From Chamaea fasciata (taxonomy: Eukaryota; Chordata; Aves; Passeriformes; Sylviidae), in NCBI GenBank assembly GCA_029207755.1, contig JARCOQ010000012.1, forward strand, positions 17,365,679 through 17,429,678: DNA of 64,000 nucleotides, written 5' to 3'. A program made the position numbers and the translations under genes. The notes under the pieces were generated by a model, which searched no databases, was not told the DNA's origin, and saw only the letters and a program-made list of their open reading frames with translations. Positions 13,801 to 26,928 of the stretch are shown here, one piece after another (within the stretch, counting starts at the first letter, position 1; each line of letters begins with the position of its first letter).

Positions 13801-14023
13801 TTAAAATTAAGAGTTTTGTACTTTGTTGAGCCAACCTCTGCACCACCAGAAATGTGCAGCTATTTGCAACTTGGATTAATGCAATTAAAGATGCAGTGAT
13901 GAATACTCCAAGGATCATGTGCCAAGTGAAAATCAGAGAAATGAACAGAATGTTGTACACAAGCAGATCACAGGTAAAAATGGCCAAATGCTTTCTTACC
14001 TTCTACGAATATCCAAATACCGT
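10825..14023. other. Unique non-coding stretch
   Basis: AT-rich sequence with one homopolymer run (listed separately). An 87-codon minus-strand frame at 13724-13987 is hydrophobic, but it lies in AT-rich DNA with no start context or splice sites that would support it. Confidence 0.5.
12591..12610. repeat. Poly-C homopolymer run (C20)
   Basis: Twenty consecutive cytosines on the plus strand, so G20 on the minus strand. A run like this is length-unstable, prone to sequencing error, and can fold as a G-quadruplex or i-motif. No element boundary adjoins it. Confidence 0.95.
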
Positions 14024-14300
14024 CTACATATTGTCTATTGCTTTTTATGACCAAAACTGTTGGAAACCATGGTTTTAAAAAGCTTACATGAGACAAAACC
14101 CCAACAATATCCCTAAAACAAACCAAAAAAACCTCAGAATTTTTGGTAGACTGTTTATTAGCCGAAGAGTAGGCATTATTACCAAAATGCCAGGCAAGTT
14201 GTTATCGGTCACTATCTTTACAAAAACATAATCAGGTGAGAAAGATGATCACAGAACAATATCTCACGCCTTTTATCACAAATCATTTAGTATTTAATTC
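14024..14300 (-). repeat. Inverted repeat, right arm (277 bp)
   Basis: Reverse-complement partner of 7519-7795. The clearest shared block is the one around TTTTGTCTCATGTAA...GGTTTCCAACAGTTTTGGTC. The space between the arms is about 6.2 kb and contains the long CR1 copy. A second, unrelated CR1 copy starts about 50 bases beyond this arm. See the left arm for interpretation. Confidence 0.85.
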
Positions 14301-14349
14301 TTACTTGTTTTCCAATAAGGAGACTTCATCTAGGAGACACAGCTTTCCA

Positions 14350-14644
14350 CTGTTCCCTTGGATCCTATCACTGGATACAGGACCAGAGGAAAGAGCTGGA
14401 GCTGGGCCAGGGCAGGCTCAGGCTGCAGAGCAGGGAAAGATTCTGCTTCCCCCAGAGGGTGCTGGCACTGCCCAGGCTCCCCAGGGAATGGGCACAGCCC
14501 TGAGGCTGCCAGAGCTCCAGGAGCCTTTGGACAGCACTGCCAGGGGGGCACAGGGGGATTGTTGGGGGTCTGGGCAGGGACAGGAGCTGGGTCAGTGATC
14601 CCTGGGGGTCCCTCAAAACTGAGGATATTCTATGATGCTGTGAC
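14350..14644 (+). mobile_element. CR1 LINE 3' part, different and older subfamily
   Basis: Plus-strand CR1 tail of a different type from the 4.7-kb copy. Blocks in order: ACCAGAGGAAAGAGCTGG, AGCAGGGAAAGATTCTGC, GGGTGCTGGCACTGCCCAGG, GAGCCTTTGGACAGCACTG, then GGGTCAGTGATCC and AACTGAGGATATTCTATGAT. The order and the final octamer-like end fit CR1 families whose tails read CTCAGGATATTCTATGATTC. It is more diverged than the GC-rich copies. No open frame of interest. Confidence 0.8.
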
Positions 14645-17600
14645 TTCCAAAAGGCTAAATTTTAGAAAGGGGAGCAGAGCATGACCACTTAAAACGCTGT
14701 GTCACATGACATCATTTAATTATCAAGTAACTACTGCACCTGTTCAAGGGAAAAATATTCAGACATCCCCTTGTATAATTTGAAGTATAAATAAATTTAT
14801 CTCTTTACTGTGCCTTGAGCATTCCTGACAGCACCAGGCTTACAGGGACTTGTGGCAACAATGAGAGCTGCAATGAGTTTGGCCTCTTCCCTTGGCACCT
14901 CTTTCCCAGGCTGTGAGCAGAACCATCTTTTGCAGGGGAGAGATGTCACCTTTGCTAAATTGACACACCACGACCTCCTTCACCAACAGGCCTCCTGACA
15001 GATTCCAGCTGTCCTGCTTTGACGGACTCTTTCAAGGATCAAAGAAAAGATCAAACTGGAAGTGGGAAATAAATGCTTCAGTGTTTTTATGCCCTCTTCA
15101 TCTTGACTTCACAGGGGTGTAAGCGATGAAATCTGAGGGAAACCAGAGAGGAGTCAGCCAAAACCCACAGATTTTAATCCTCTGTCTGAATTTTACTCTT
15201 TCTGTTGCCTAATGGAATTGGTCCTGGAATGCACACCGGGCTGCTGAGCCTATCTGCTCCTGGTGAATTCTGCTCATCTGTTGAAAATTAAACTGTCCTA
15301 TTCAGACACTGCTCACTTGGCAACAGACTGCTTTATGTTTACTGTTTATTGATTTTTGTTAACCGGGACTATAGAGAAGAAGCATTTCAGTTTCAAAGTC
15401 GTCCCAGAGGACAATGGCAGGTTACAATCACTTACACTGTATAAAAGCTTCATATTAATTGACTCTATATTTACATATTATGAATGCATATTTTAATCTG
15501 TTTTACATGAATAAGTCCTCCACAATGAAGATTTCATTTCCTTTTTTAAAACAACATAACTACTTGCCTTATTTGAAGAGACAAATCTCTTCTAAATTGT
15601 TTTGACCTTTCCTTGTGTCCTTTCTTAAAGTGGAAGTTGTATCTGCCTTCTCAGTTCAGGAATTTCTTATCTTAAAGCAAAGGGATGAACTCAACTTCAA
15701 ACTGAAACCATTTCATTGTGCTCCCTCCAGTTTGGTAAGTCACCCTCTCTGTATTTGAAACAGCCAAATTCCTGACTAGCTCAATTCAACTATTTTTAGC
15801 CACAATAGACAAAAGGCTGAGAATAGACCAACTACAGCACTGTGCTGGAAAAGGTCTCTGGTCAAACCCAGAAAGATATGGAGATACCCCAGACTAATAA
15901 AATACGAAGGTCAGGACATTCATCTGGAACAGAGCAGAACCATCTGAACATGGCACTTCTGTTGCTGTTCAATATTTTGCCCTCAACCTTGGCAAAGTTC
16001 GTTCTCCTCCTGTACAAATCTTTTGTTTGAAATTTCCAAAGCCAACCTACATTAAGATGCACATTAAGATGAAACACTTTCTTACCCATCTCTAATTTCA
16101 TCACCATCAGAGCAAGTCTCGGTCAAGAGGCTTCAATAAAATATTACCCACTTACCCAACACACTCTCTGGCCTCTATGCTTCATTTTTAGGCACAGAAA
16201 GTTTGTAGTCATCATTATCCCTACCCAAACCCCAAATATTTATCAATGTTCTGCTGTTTTCCAGCACCACAGGAACTATTACAAGCCAGCTCTGCTGGGT
16301 TCTGAAAGCAGAGCCAGACAAAGCTTTCCTCACAAAGTACCTGCCTCCCTTAGCACAGTTTCTAAGCCTTTTCATAAATTATTGGCTCACACAGGACACT
16401 CCTGCTAGCAAGCAGAAACACCTCCATCCTAAGGCCTCAAGATAAGGAGGCATCTTACAGAGTCCTATTTGTCAGGCACCACATTGAAAGCGCTGCAATA
16501 AAGCAATTAAGCATATTCACAGATGTGAACACTGCAGCCCTGAGTGTTACTATTCCATTTCTTCATTCTCAAATCGCTCTAATATTCCTCAAGTAAATGT
16601 GTACTCTGGGGGCTGATCTGCAGCTGCTCTGTGTCTTCACAGCACCTCTGTAGCAATGTTCTTTTGTGTTTGGAATTACACCCTGCAGAAATTGCTTCCT
16701 GCCACCGAGACAGACCAATTCATTTTATGACTACAAATCTATATTAATGTCTTTTCTACAGTATTTAATGATGCAAGTCCTTCCACTTGTTACTCTTAAG
16801 CATATCAAGGCCTGTATTTCTGGAGACAGTAGTGCATGCACAGATCAGAGTGGTTTTTATTGCAGTTGAAAACTACCGATGTTGCCATGATCAATACACT
16901 GAGACTATGTGTGTGTTACATTAAAATGGTAAATATGGACAAACAAATAAAAATCTGGGCCGAGCGACTGCAACTGAATACTTCTAAAGAAACAGTTCCC
17001 ATTTGTATTTTTTCTAAAAGCCATTCTAATATCATAGCAGCAGAACAGAAGACAGTAGCAGAGTGCATATGGAATTTAATTTTGAATGATATTGAAAGGT
17101 CAGTACAGAATTGCTCAGCTCATATTTTTGTGAAGATAACATGTGTGAACCAGCTATTTCCTCCTTTTAACATATAACGACCTTGTCCTTTGATTTAATG
17201 AGAAAATTATACCTGCTGCACTCAGATTTAACAAACTCTCCAGAATTAAAGATATACCAAAGGAGGAGAAAAAAATATGAAAGAAGAATGAGAAATGAGA
17301 CCTCACTTGCAACCCAACCATCTGGCAGAAGAAAACCCAGAGACACCAGCACAATGACCTGTGGAGCCTTTGCTGTGACACAGGCAGGAGCAGAGAGGGG
17401 GAAAGCTGTACAAGGGCTCCTTCCACCTCAGGTAAACACCTTATTAATGTGGTATCCTGTGAACAACGCACATGGTTAAATGCCAAGTCGCATATGTGCT
17501 GCTGCTAGCAAGGAATGCAAAAAGACAACAGGGCCTGAAACACTGCACTGTAATTACAACTTGAGAAGGCTTCTATAATCTTAATTATAAGCAGGTTGCC

Positions 17601-20560
17601 TAACCTGTGTTAAGGCCATCTATCTCAATTCTAAAGGCTGCAGTGGTATCCTGTGTCACAAAGGAACATTGATTTGTTCATTAAAAATCTTATTTAAAAT
17701 TTCAGTGAATTTAAATTGTTCTCCTCAACTCCTAGAAAAATATTGAGGCCTGACACCATTAAAGAAATCTCTTCTCACGTGTAGCAGTGGAAGAGTGAAC
17801 TTCCAATTCTCTTTCCAGCTCTACTTTAGCCACTGTATACTCCTGACTGCTTCTTTCACTTTCTACCTTTTAGAACTCTGCAAACTGCCATAATTCAAAA
17901 GATTTGAAATTTGCGTGCTCAGCATCCTGTTGCACAAACCAGATAACAATGCAGGTGGCTGCACTTGCTTTCCACTGCTCTCTACTTGCAGCTGAAGAAA
18001 TCAGACCAGAGATACAGAAGTTTAAATAGATTGATAATTGCTTCAGTATGACTTTTGTTGCTTTCTCCAGGGTGAGCTCTGTGCTGTTTCAGGGGCACTG
18101 GCTGATCCTACCCTGTCTTGGGCCACAGACAAGGAAAGCAGCAGCTTTAAGGGAGTGCTTTGTCCTTCCCTCCCTGCTTATTTCTTTGATTTTGTACAGG
18201 GTTTTAATTTCACAAGCACACTGAGTGAAAAGACAGATGAGATCAAAAAGGGATTTCTGAGGATGAACAGCTCCACAGGGATCACCTAGGAGAATCCATC
18301 TGATGGCCTAATGACAGATATTTCGAACAATCAACCCAAAGAATAGTTTAATGAAGATTCAATTATATTAAATATACAGGTTACATCTATAGCCTGACTA
18401 AAGCAACTGGATACTTTATTTTTCTTTAGAAAAAAATGAAAACAAGAACAAACTGAAGGCTACTGAATTTATGTTGCTTCTCCTGATACTCTCCTCTGCT
18501 GACTTGAGAGCAAGTTACAAGGAAATAAAAACCTCCCAAAGACAAGTGTTGGTTTCAGTGAAATGCAGAAGAAAAGCAGGAGGCAAACAGTCATGCTGGC
18601 AAAATTCCCAGCCTTGTGCAGAGCTGTCACACCAGCAAGGAGCAGGGCACAGAGCCCCGTCCCGTGGTTTTAGGGGTCCTCAGATGAGTTTCCTGCCTGT
18701 GATGGATGTTGCAAACCACCACAGCGTGGCACTGTGACATTCCAGCTGCAAACCTTGCTTCATTTCCCTGGAGCCAGGCTCCTGAGAGTCCCCAGAACAG
18801 CCCCTGAGCTGGTGATGGGGCCCCTAAAGCAGCTGCTGTGGGGTTCTGCAGCTCTGCTCCCCCAGTCCCCACCACCTACAGTCATGGATCCCACTGCAGA
18901 GGCTCCCGGGTTCCCGTGTTACAGGAATCCCTGTGGGGGCAAGGGGGCAAGCCCAGTGCTGGGGGACTTACAGCAGCTCTGCTTTGGGCTTGTGGAAAGG
19001 CAATAAAGAAGGCTGCTTTTCCTTAGTTCTAAAAATAATCCCATCCTAGAACTAACATTTTGTATTCAATGAAATGCTTCTGACAAAGCAACATTTTCAA
19101 TCAGAAAAAAAAAAAAAATTATCAAAGAGCTCCATGCTCAGCAGCCCCATGGACATACACAAAGTCCTGGCCCCCTCCAATGAGTCTTCCTGTACCATTG
19201 CAAAATATTTTCTAAAGGAGACTTAGAATTCTGAAGAATTTGCACTTGTAAATCATAGTATGAAACAAAACAACCATTCAGCATTCTCAGAATAGTTTGA
19301 AATATATATTGCAGCCAGCAAGACTGCAAAAAACCTTTTTATTAGGGAAAGTGTTACACAGCTTTTGTTGATTGGTGGCCAACCAAAACCTTCCAAAGTG
19401 GGTTGTGGGTTGGTTTGGTTACTTTCTTCTCCATCTTGAAATAATACACTCTCATGGCAGGCTGCAGCCATTCTATCCCTGTCTCTAAAGGTGCTAGGAG
19501 CTGCAATGAAGCTGTTCAGGGCCCTGTCACAGCACTACTTCATCTGTCTCGTGGCTCTCAATTGAAATACTGATCAAGTCTGGCCCTACTGAATTTTTAC
19601 AATTAAAGTTTCAAGGTGACATGCTATGGCATAACATTAAGCATAGATTTCATTTGTCCTTCATTAATAATCAACCTTACAGTCAAATATCCATTAACAT
19701 GAACTGCATAATAAAATCAACAACAATTTCAAATGAATTCCCATATGAACAAAACATTTCAAATGCTTAATATTTCACACTCTTCTTTCACCAGATACAG
19801 TTCAGTAGCAGTCTAGGTCTTTGAAATCTTCATAATGCTTTTTATCTTTTGAAATGAAACATTTCCCTTAGACTTTCATATCACCCCTATTACTTTACAT
19901 CAGTGCCAAGTCAATTCCCTTTCTGGATTTCATCTTTCCTCTCATATCTCTTTTGCCATTTAGCAAACAACATCCTGTCTCTGCATCTTCCCAGGGTATT
20001 TACTCACAAAAAAAAGGACACTGCTCTAACAAAAATTAGCAGAATCAGAACAAAGGCAGCCCTCCTCTGCTTCATGGGCTGGCATGTGCAATAAGTGAAA
20101 ACTCAGAGATAGAAATGCATCAAACAAACAAAATTAACAGTTGGTTTGCTATATAGAACTTAACTTGGCAATGGAGGCCCTCTAGTATCACTCACTGTTG
20201 TACTGAAGTATTATAAAAAATAATCCTTCAACAATGTAAACTTATGTCTTTTTCTCTGTCCTGTAGATTTTTTTATTTTCCCAAGCAAGAAGGATTACAA
20301 CCCTCTTTGCTCATATAACCTGGCCCTGTTCTGTTCAGGAGCACAACAGCTTCAAAAAACAAAACTCCCAGCCATTATCATTATTAATAAAGAAAAATTT
20401 CCCAATTGTGACTGGAACCTTTTAAGATTTCAGACTGAGCTGCTTTTCCTAGCTGGGAGCAGTGTGATTGCTTGTATTCCGGGGAGTAGAGGTGACTTTG
20501 TCATGCTCAAAATCTGCGCTTTTTTGATGTTAACTAACTTCCTATAAAACCTTGTGAATG
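14645..20560. other. Long repeat-poor non-coding stretch
   Basis: Nearly 6 kb without a CR1 or LTR that I recognise. A GC-richer patch at 18590-19000 carries overlapping short frames on both strands but no exon pattern that I trust. Low repeat density over this length is compatible with conserved regulatory DNA. That is inference only. Confidence 0.45.
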
Positions 20561-20562
20561 CC

Positions 20563-20690
20563 AGATAAGGAGGCTTTTACCTGAGAGCAGCTAAGTCTGA
20601 TAAGTGAGGTGTTTGATTAAGCTCAACTAAGATTAGGAGGAAGTTATTGATGCCTTATCTCCAAAGGACTATTCAGTTGGACAGCTATCT
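20563..20690. promoter_or_regulatory. Cluster of four GATA-type motifs
   Basis: Within 128 bases there are four matches to WGATAR: AGATAAG at 20563, TGATAAG at 20598, CTTATCT (reverse) at 20654 and CTATCT (reverse) at 20685. Random expectation for both strands over this length is well below one. The surroundings are repeat-free. Whether this is a working enhancer cannot be seen from sequence. It could be chance in AT-rich DNA. Confidence 0.25.
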
Positions 20691-22897
20691 CAGCGAGAAG
20701 CTGTCCTTTTTCTCTCACTGACAAAGCCACAATCTAACCATTTTAAATCCAATCCACTTAAAGCACTCAGACAATGCTCTTCATTTACTAGAGCTGAAGT
20801 TGCCACATTCCTATGGCAGACTAGGACAATATTTATTACAAGATCCAGAATGGATCTTCTGTGGAATTCTCAGGCACTAAACACTTTAGACAGTAAAGGT
20901 TTCCCAACTTTTCTCCATCTTGAGAGGAAAGCACAATTTTTAAAGGACTGCTTCCATTACATAATGCTCCTCTGAACATATTGCAGAGCAATTTCCCAGT
21001 ACTTTACAAAATCTATTCCTTTAGGCTACCATTTACATCCTAGGAATTACAGCCATACCAAGTGTTTGCATGGAGACCATTAATATTTAAAGTGGGACAC
21101 AGAACTTAAGCAACTGAAAAAATCTGCACTCATGGAAGGCCACAGCACCTTCCTTTTGTGCCCTTCTGCAGTGGCAGCACTAACGCATCCCCTCTCCCCA
21201 CTGATGGCTCTTTGGAGTGGTGGTTACTTGTTTAATCAAAGGTTTGGAAGTCTCCTGTTGCTTAGACAGCCACTCCAGGAGAGGAGTCCTGGATCCTAGG
21301 TGTTTTATGAAAACGTTGGCACTGCTGAGCATGGACAGAGCAGAGAAGCAGACCCTTAACCCCTGTCCTGTGTGAACAAAACCTCCCCTCTTCTCTCCTC
21401 CCTGCAGCCCAGGGGCCCTGAACTGGGATAGAGCCATGCTCTGCAGACCTCCATTCCCTGCACTCCTGGACACATTCCTGCCCCTCCAAATCCCTGCTCA
21501 GGGCATCTGCTGCTTGAAAATCTCATGCCAAGGGTGCCTAGCTCCCAAAATATTGCCCATCTAATGCGCAGTTCTCGTTTGCAAACTTCAGTATGTGTTC
21601 AGGCAGCCCCAAACTTCTTGGGAACTTGATTTATTTCTGCTGGAATGATGAGAGACCATGCTTGGACTTTCAGTGAACTTGACCTTCTCTCCTGCTGTAA
21701 ATTGCCTGATACACTGCTGGAAGTACAGAGACTTTGTCAAGAAACTGTAATTATCAAAATGCATGAAACTGGAGATACAATTTGCACTTATTCATCACAC
21801 CATTCCATTTTCATACTGTTGTATTTATTCTCACTTTAATTGAGTTCCTATGCTGCAATCTAGTCTCATAGCATTCCTGCCTTGCTCTGGCTTAAAGCAG
21901 ACACCCGTGAGGTATCCCACTGAAAAAGCTAAATTCTTCCTGTGAGGGATATTTAACTTTCCTTGCTAATTCCAACTGCAACATCTAATTTAACCAAAGC
22001 TTTGCTATTAGTTCTCAGTTCTTTTCCAGACCAGACCTTCTTCCAACATACAAAAGTGAATGTTAAAAAACCCCACCTTAGTATTGCAGCTGTCTGTTGT
22101 GAATAGACTTGTGAGATGATAATGACAAAAATGCAGATGTGGTCTCTGGAATTTGTGAAGGTAAGCAAACTAAACAGAGCTAGGCAGCGCTGTATTTATC
22201 TAGCACAAATATGTATGTTCCACAAACACAAAAAGAAAGTATTGATTTGCTACTGATACAAGCTGTCTTTCCTCCAAGCACAACTGGCTTAGAGCCCTTT
22301 ATGGAATATACTCTTGTTGATCATCAAATACAGCACATCCCTACATCAGCAGCGTAGGAGGGAAGATTATTCCTCTGGGAATTACTGTATTCAAGAGGCA
22401 AGTGATAATATCATCACAAAATAGACAAGTTACATTTAAAATTAAATAAAATAATGCACCAGAGGCTCCTGCATCTCCTAATGCTTTTTTATTTCCCAAA
22501 CTTGTCTCTTACTGGATCAGGCAGAACTGTGCTTTACTTCCATGAATTTTTAATTTGATTTCATCAAAACTGTGGTGAATTCTTCTTACCTTTTCCCTAT
22601 GCAGACTTAAAAACAGCTTACAGAGTTTGTACAGCCAGAGCAACTAAAATAGGCTCAACATTCCAGATGAAAGCGTTGGCTTTACTTCAGAGTAAATACA
22701 CAATGCTTTCCTTAAAGCGCAATTTTTGGCAAAGCAGGGAATTCACTTGTTTGCAAATGGAATTCACAGGCTTCATTCACTCCATGAGAGGTTGTAGGGC
22801 TCAAAGGTGTTTCTGCACCTTTCTTTGCTGAAGTAAGAACAATTTCACTCACAAACCATTCCACCATTATTAAAAGTCTGCACTGAATCCACATGTG
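20691..22897. other. Unique non-coding stretch
   Basis: No repeat recognised. A GC-richer patch at 21260-21500 has overlapping minus-strand frames of 75 and 97 codons with no recognisable product. Confidence 0.45.
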
Positions 22898-23295
22898 TCA
22901 TGGAACCATGGAATGTTTTGGGTTGGAAGGGACCTTGAAGCTCATCCATCCCCACCCCTGCCATGGGCAGGGACACCTCCCACTGTCCCAGGCTGCTCCA
23001 AGCCCCAATGTCCAGCCTGGCCTTGGGCACTGCCAGGGATCCAGGGGCAGCCACAGCTTCCCTGGGCACCCTGTGCCGGGGCCTGCCCACCCTGCCAGGG
23101 AACAATTCCTGCCCAACATCCCATCCAGCCCTGCCCTCTGGCACTGGCAGCCATTCCCTGGGTCCTGGCCCTGCAGCTCCTGAGGAATTGTCCCTCTCTG
23201 GTTTCCCTGCAGCCCCTCAGACCCTGGAAGGAGCTGTGGGGTCTCCACACATCCACAGCTCTCCCAGCCTGGCTCCACAGGGGCAGTCTCAAATT
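22898..23295 (-). mobile_element. CR1 LINE, 5'-truncated, minus strand
   Basis: Reverse-complement copy of the GC-rich CR1 subfamily. Its 3' end is at the left (TCATGGAACCATGGAATG, a worn octamer pair). It then runs through GGGTTGGAAGGGACCTTGAAG, CCATGGGCAGGGACACCTCC and GGCACTGCCAGGGATCCAGG. The body fades at about 23295. Open frames of 96-228 codons crossing it on both strands are repeat by-products. The 228-codon minus-strand frame simply reads from flanking DNA into the CR1. Confidence 0.93.
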
Positions 23296-26200
23296 CCCAT
23301 GTAGTATTGGAGTTGCAAAACCTGTTATTCTCTAAGAGATGGTCATTCTGCCATTTGTACCTTATTTGTTCTTCTGCATTGACCTGAGTGTTTCCTGATT
23401 CAAAACTTTGAATTAAAGTGACCATTCCCTTAGGCAGAGCCATTGTGGTGACACTTTCCACTGTGTGGAAAGGACTTTGGGGTTCACTGAAGTGCAGGGA
23501 GGTACTGAAGCCTGGCAAGGAATGCAGGAAATTCCTGTAGCACTTATTTGATAAATACAGCCTGGGTTTAATTTGTCCATTCAATCCTTTCTCATCCTGG
23601 GGAAGCAGAAGTTAATTCGTTTTACATGCAAGCAGCAACCATTTGGGTCAGCCTGAAGAAACTATTTCAGACTGTCAGCATGCGTCTAGGGGAGCCTTGA
23701 GACAGAGTGGGAGACAAATTGACCAAACGTTGATTTATAACAACAGTCAGCCAGAGAAGGCAGAAATGTGAAAACAGTGCAAGCAGAGTGTGAAACCCAA
23801 ACCCGAACTGTCAGGGAACTGAAAGAACAACCAGATGCTTTCTGCAGTGACATAAATCGAAGCAGAAGTCACCAGGCAGAGATATAAGCAATGCTACCAC
23901 AACACGTAAATAATCCGACTCACTCTAAAAGAGTTGTTCTGTGGTGCTGAAACCAACTGCTGGTTGCATAAATCACATCCCCCCTCAGACACAAACAGGG
24001 TAGGACACACATTCTTCGGAGAGAGGAAACTGTGCCACAGAGTTGGAGTATTCTCTCCTGCTGGAAATGCAATCTAGGGCAAAGAAATTGTCACATTCTG
24101 GGTCTGAAAGGGTACCAGCGGATTAGAGAGTAGCTCCTGCTGGCACTACTCTTTCAATTTATCCCCAAGTATCACATGAACATTACTGTTACTGCTTCCA
24201 TTCTGCATTAAGAGATGAGGAAATTGGTTGCAGACCAGCGAGAGACCATTCAAACAAATGAGCAGCTAAAAACTACAGAGGCAATAACTCCTTAGTGTAC
24301 AAGTTACAGCATTACAGGATGCAGAAACTTATATTTAATTCTACAGCTGACTGTAATTCTATTGTTCCTGTAAGTCAACAGCTATCACTAAGCAATAATC
24401 ACTTAAAATATCTGCAATCTTCTGTGTTTCAGAGCACAGAACTGAGACATTCTATGCTTACATCACATTGCCAGGTAATGTTTCAAACTGGAGTTTAGAC
24501 ACAAGCACCTTGTCAACCTCATTCTGGAACAATGGCATCACTACTAAATGCTCACAATCAAATGTTTCAGGTATGTGAAGGCTGATTTTGAAGACAGCAT
24601 CTCCAAAAACTGAGATCTACATGGAACAGCTCTGGCCTTACCATGCACTTATGAATTCTGCTTAACTTCACCTACATTATTTTTTATTATTGAAATAACA
24701 AAAAAATTTAAAAAAATAAAAAAAAAAATTACACAAGTCTTTACATCAAAAATGCATCTAAACATTTCATCTCCAAGCCCTTCTCAAGGGATAGGACACA
24801 TTGATTAACTGAATCAGTTATTGCCTTTGTGTAAGAAGCAAAAGCAAAAGACCCCACTCGTTTTCCTCAAACAGTGCAGACTTGGAGGAAGGCACTGGAC
24901 TCTGCAGGGAAACATCTTCTCTCAGAGCAAACACCAATTCAGTTAACAAGAGAAAGGAGTAACATAATACTTGGCTAAATCTCAGTTTCTTTTCCACTTG
25001 TTTGCTCTGTTCTTCCTTTAATGCAAGAAATAAAAGGTATTTTCTCTATATGCCTTTTTCATATAAAAATACAAATATATACAAAGAGAAATCATTGTTG
25101 GGAAAAGAGAAGACAGTGCAATCTTAGTGTGTTTTAGCACTACAGAGCCTTATTCACCTTGCCAAAAAATATTCACTCCACAGAGACATGAAGCAAGATG
25201 AGGGGGAAAAAGGGGTCTGGCATTGAGGTACAAGATAAAGGTCAGCAAATCACATGAGCATTCTTATGTCAAGACTGAGCCATGAGGTAAATTACACTGA
25301 GCCCCATGGAGTAGCTACAGAAAGTTGTTTGGAGATTCAAAAACTGTACAAACTAGTCTGCTGGCAGAGGGTGGAAATCAAACCATGAACTCAATCACTC
25401 CCAAGTGATCACAAAACCCAAAAATCCCAACAAAGCTTGAAAATATCCCCAAGCAGAAAAGAAGAGCACATGCTCATGTTGTCCACTTTCTGTAAGCAGC
25501 CATTTAACATGCACAAAACTCAGAAGAATATTTCTGCTGATTGGAACCATTTCAGACTAATCACATCAGAAACCAAAGGCTCTCTCTACCCCACCAACCA
25601 AAACTAAAAATATCTCCACCTTCTGAGGGAGCTTTATGTTGTTTTCAGTGCTCCTTGTCTTTTTAAATGCTTCAATTTTGTCGTCAGCATTGTTTTGGCA
25701 GGTAGGTTCATTTACAACTTGGAGAGTTTTTTGCACTGTTTTATCCTCTTCCCCTATCTCATAGATGTTGAAAGATTTGCCTTTAAAAAAGGGTTTTATG
25801 ACAGCACATAATGGTGATCTTCTTTTTAACAGTCAAAGGGATGAAAGACTGGTACAACATGCAACCTGAAATTAAGCACAGGAAAAAGCACAAATACAGA
25901 AATCAGGAGAAATTCAGGCTTTTTGTCACTTCTCCTCATCACCATTTTGCCTTTCATGTTTTATCTTAATCCATTGGGAAAGGGGAACACAGGATTAACC
26001 CAATAAGACTTACCATATGTTTCAAGACAGGACCAGCATAAACAAAGATAGATCATATTTTCAATGTCCACACATACACACAATCTGAATCATGAATAAA
26101 TGTCTGGGTTTGACAGCTGGGGAACATTGCAGTATTGTTACATTTTCCTAGGAAGAGCTGAGCATGTGAGGTTTCAAGAGACAACAGAAAATACAAAAGC

Positions 26201-26539
26201 TACCAGGACATTACAGTATTGTGGAAAACATTTCTTTTCTCTAAAAGGAGCAAGGAAAATTTGAAAAAACACAAAGAATCAATTTCCAGGTTCTGTTGCT
26301 TTAAAGCATGACAGACTTTGTTTTGTAGTACTAACCTGAGAGAAGTTGAACTCCCAGTAGATATTGTGACTTGGTCACTGTACAAGAAAATATCAGGGTT
26401 TATGAATCATGGCCCTGAAAAAAACACACAGTACAAAGGGGTATCTTGGAAAGTGGTTAAATATATGAGAGATAGGAAATAAATTCATGCTTCTCAACCA
26501 CTAAGGAAGTGTAGGAGAAATTCATGCATTACTCCAAAT
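23296..26539. other. Unique AT-rich non-coding stretch
   Basis: No element or exon recognised. It contains an A/T-rich low-complexity patch at 24677-24730. Confidence 0.5.
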
Positions 26540-26928
26540 TTACAACTGGAGAAGACAGTCTGGACAAGAGAAGGCTCCTGGGAGACCTTGGAGTTGCTTC
26601 CAGGGCTTGAAGGGGCTCTAAGAGAGCTGGAGTGGGACTGGGGACAAGGGCTGGAGTGCCAGGACCCAGGGCATGGCTGCCAGTGCCAGGGCAGGGCTGG
26701 ATGGGATGTTGGGCAGGAATTGTTCCCTGGCAGGGTGGGCAGGCCCTGGCACAGGGTGCCCAGAGCAGCTGTGGCTGCCCCTGGATCCCTGGCAGTGTCC
26801 AAGGCCAGGTTGGACATTGGGGCTTGGAGCAGCCTGGGACAGTGGGAGGTGTCCCTGCCATGGCAGGGGTGGGGATGGATGAGCTTTAAGGTCCCTTCCA
26901 ACCCAAAACATTCTGTGGGTCTGTGAAT
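26540..26928 (+). mobile_element. CR1 LINE, 5'-truncated, plus strand
   Basis: Same subfamily as 4681-5117. Shared blocks include CCAGTGCCAGGGCAGGGCTGG, AGCAGCTGTGGCTGCCCCTG and GACAGTGGGAGGTGTCCC. It ends at a diverged octamer pair, ATTCTGTGGGTCTGTGAA. A few bases are missing from the usual CTGCCCATGGCAGG block. No functional frame. Confidence 0.93.

Noticed and set aside
22898..23584. 228-codon minus-strand open frame
   Set aside because: Its C-terminal half is reverse-complement CR1 tail sequence and the rest is unique flank. The same GC-rich pattern gives similar frames in every CR1 copy of this subfamily.
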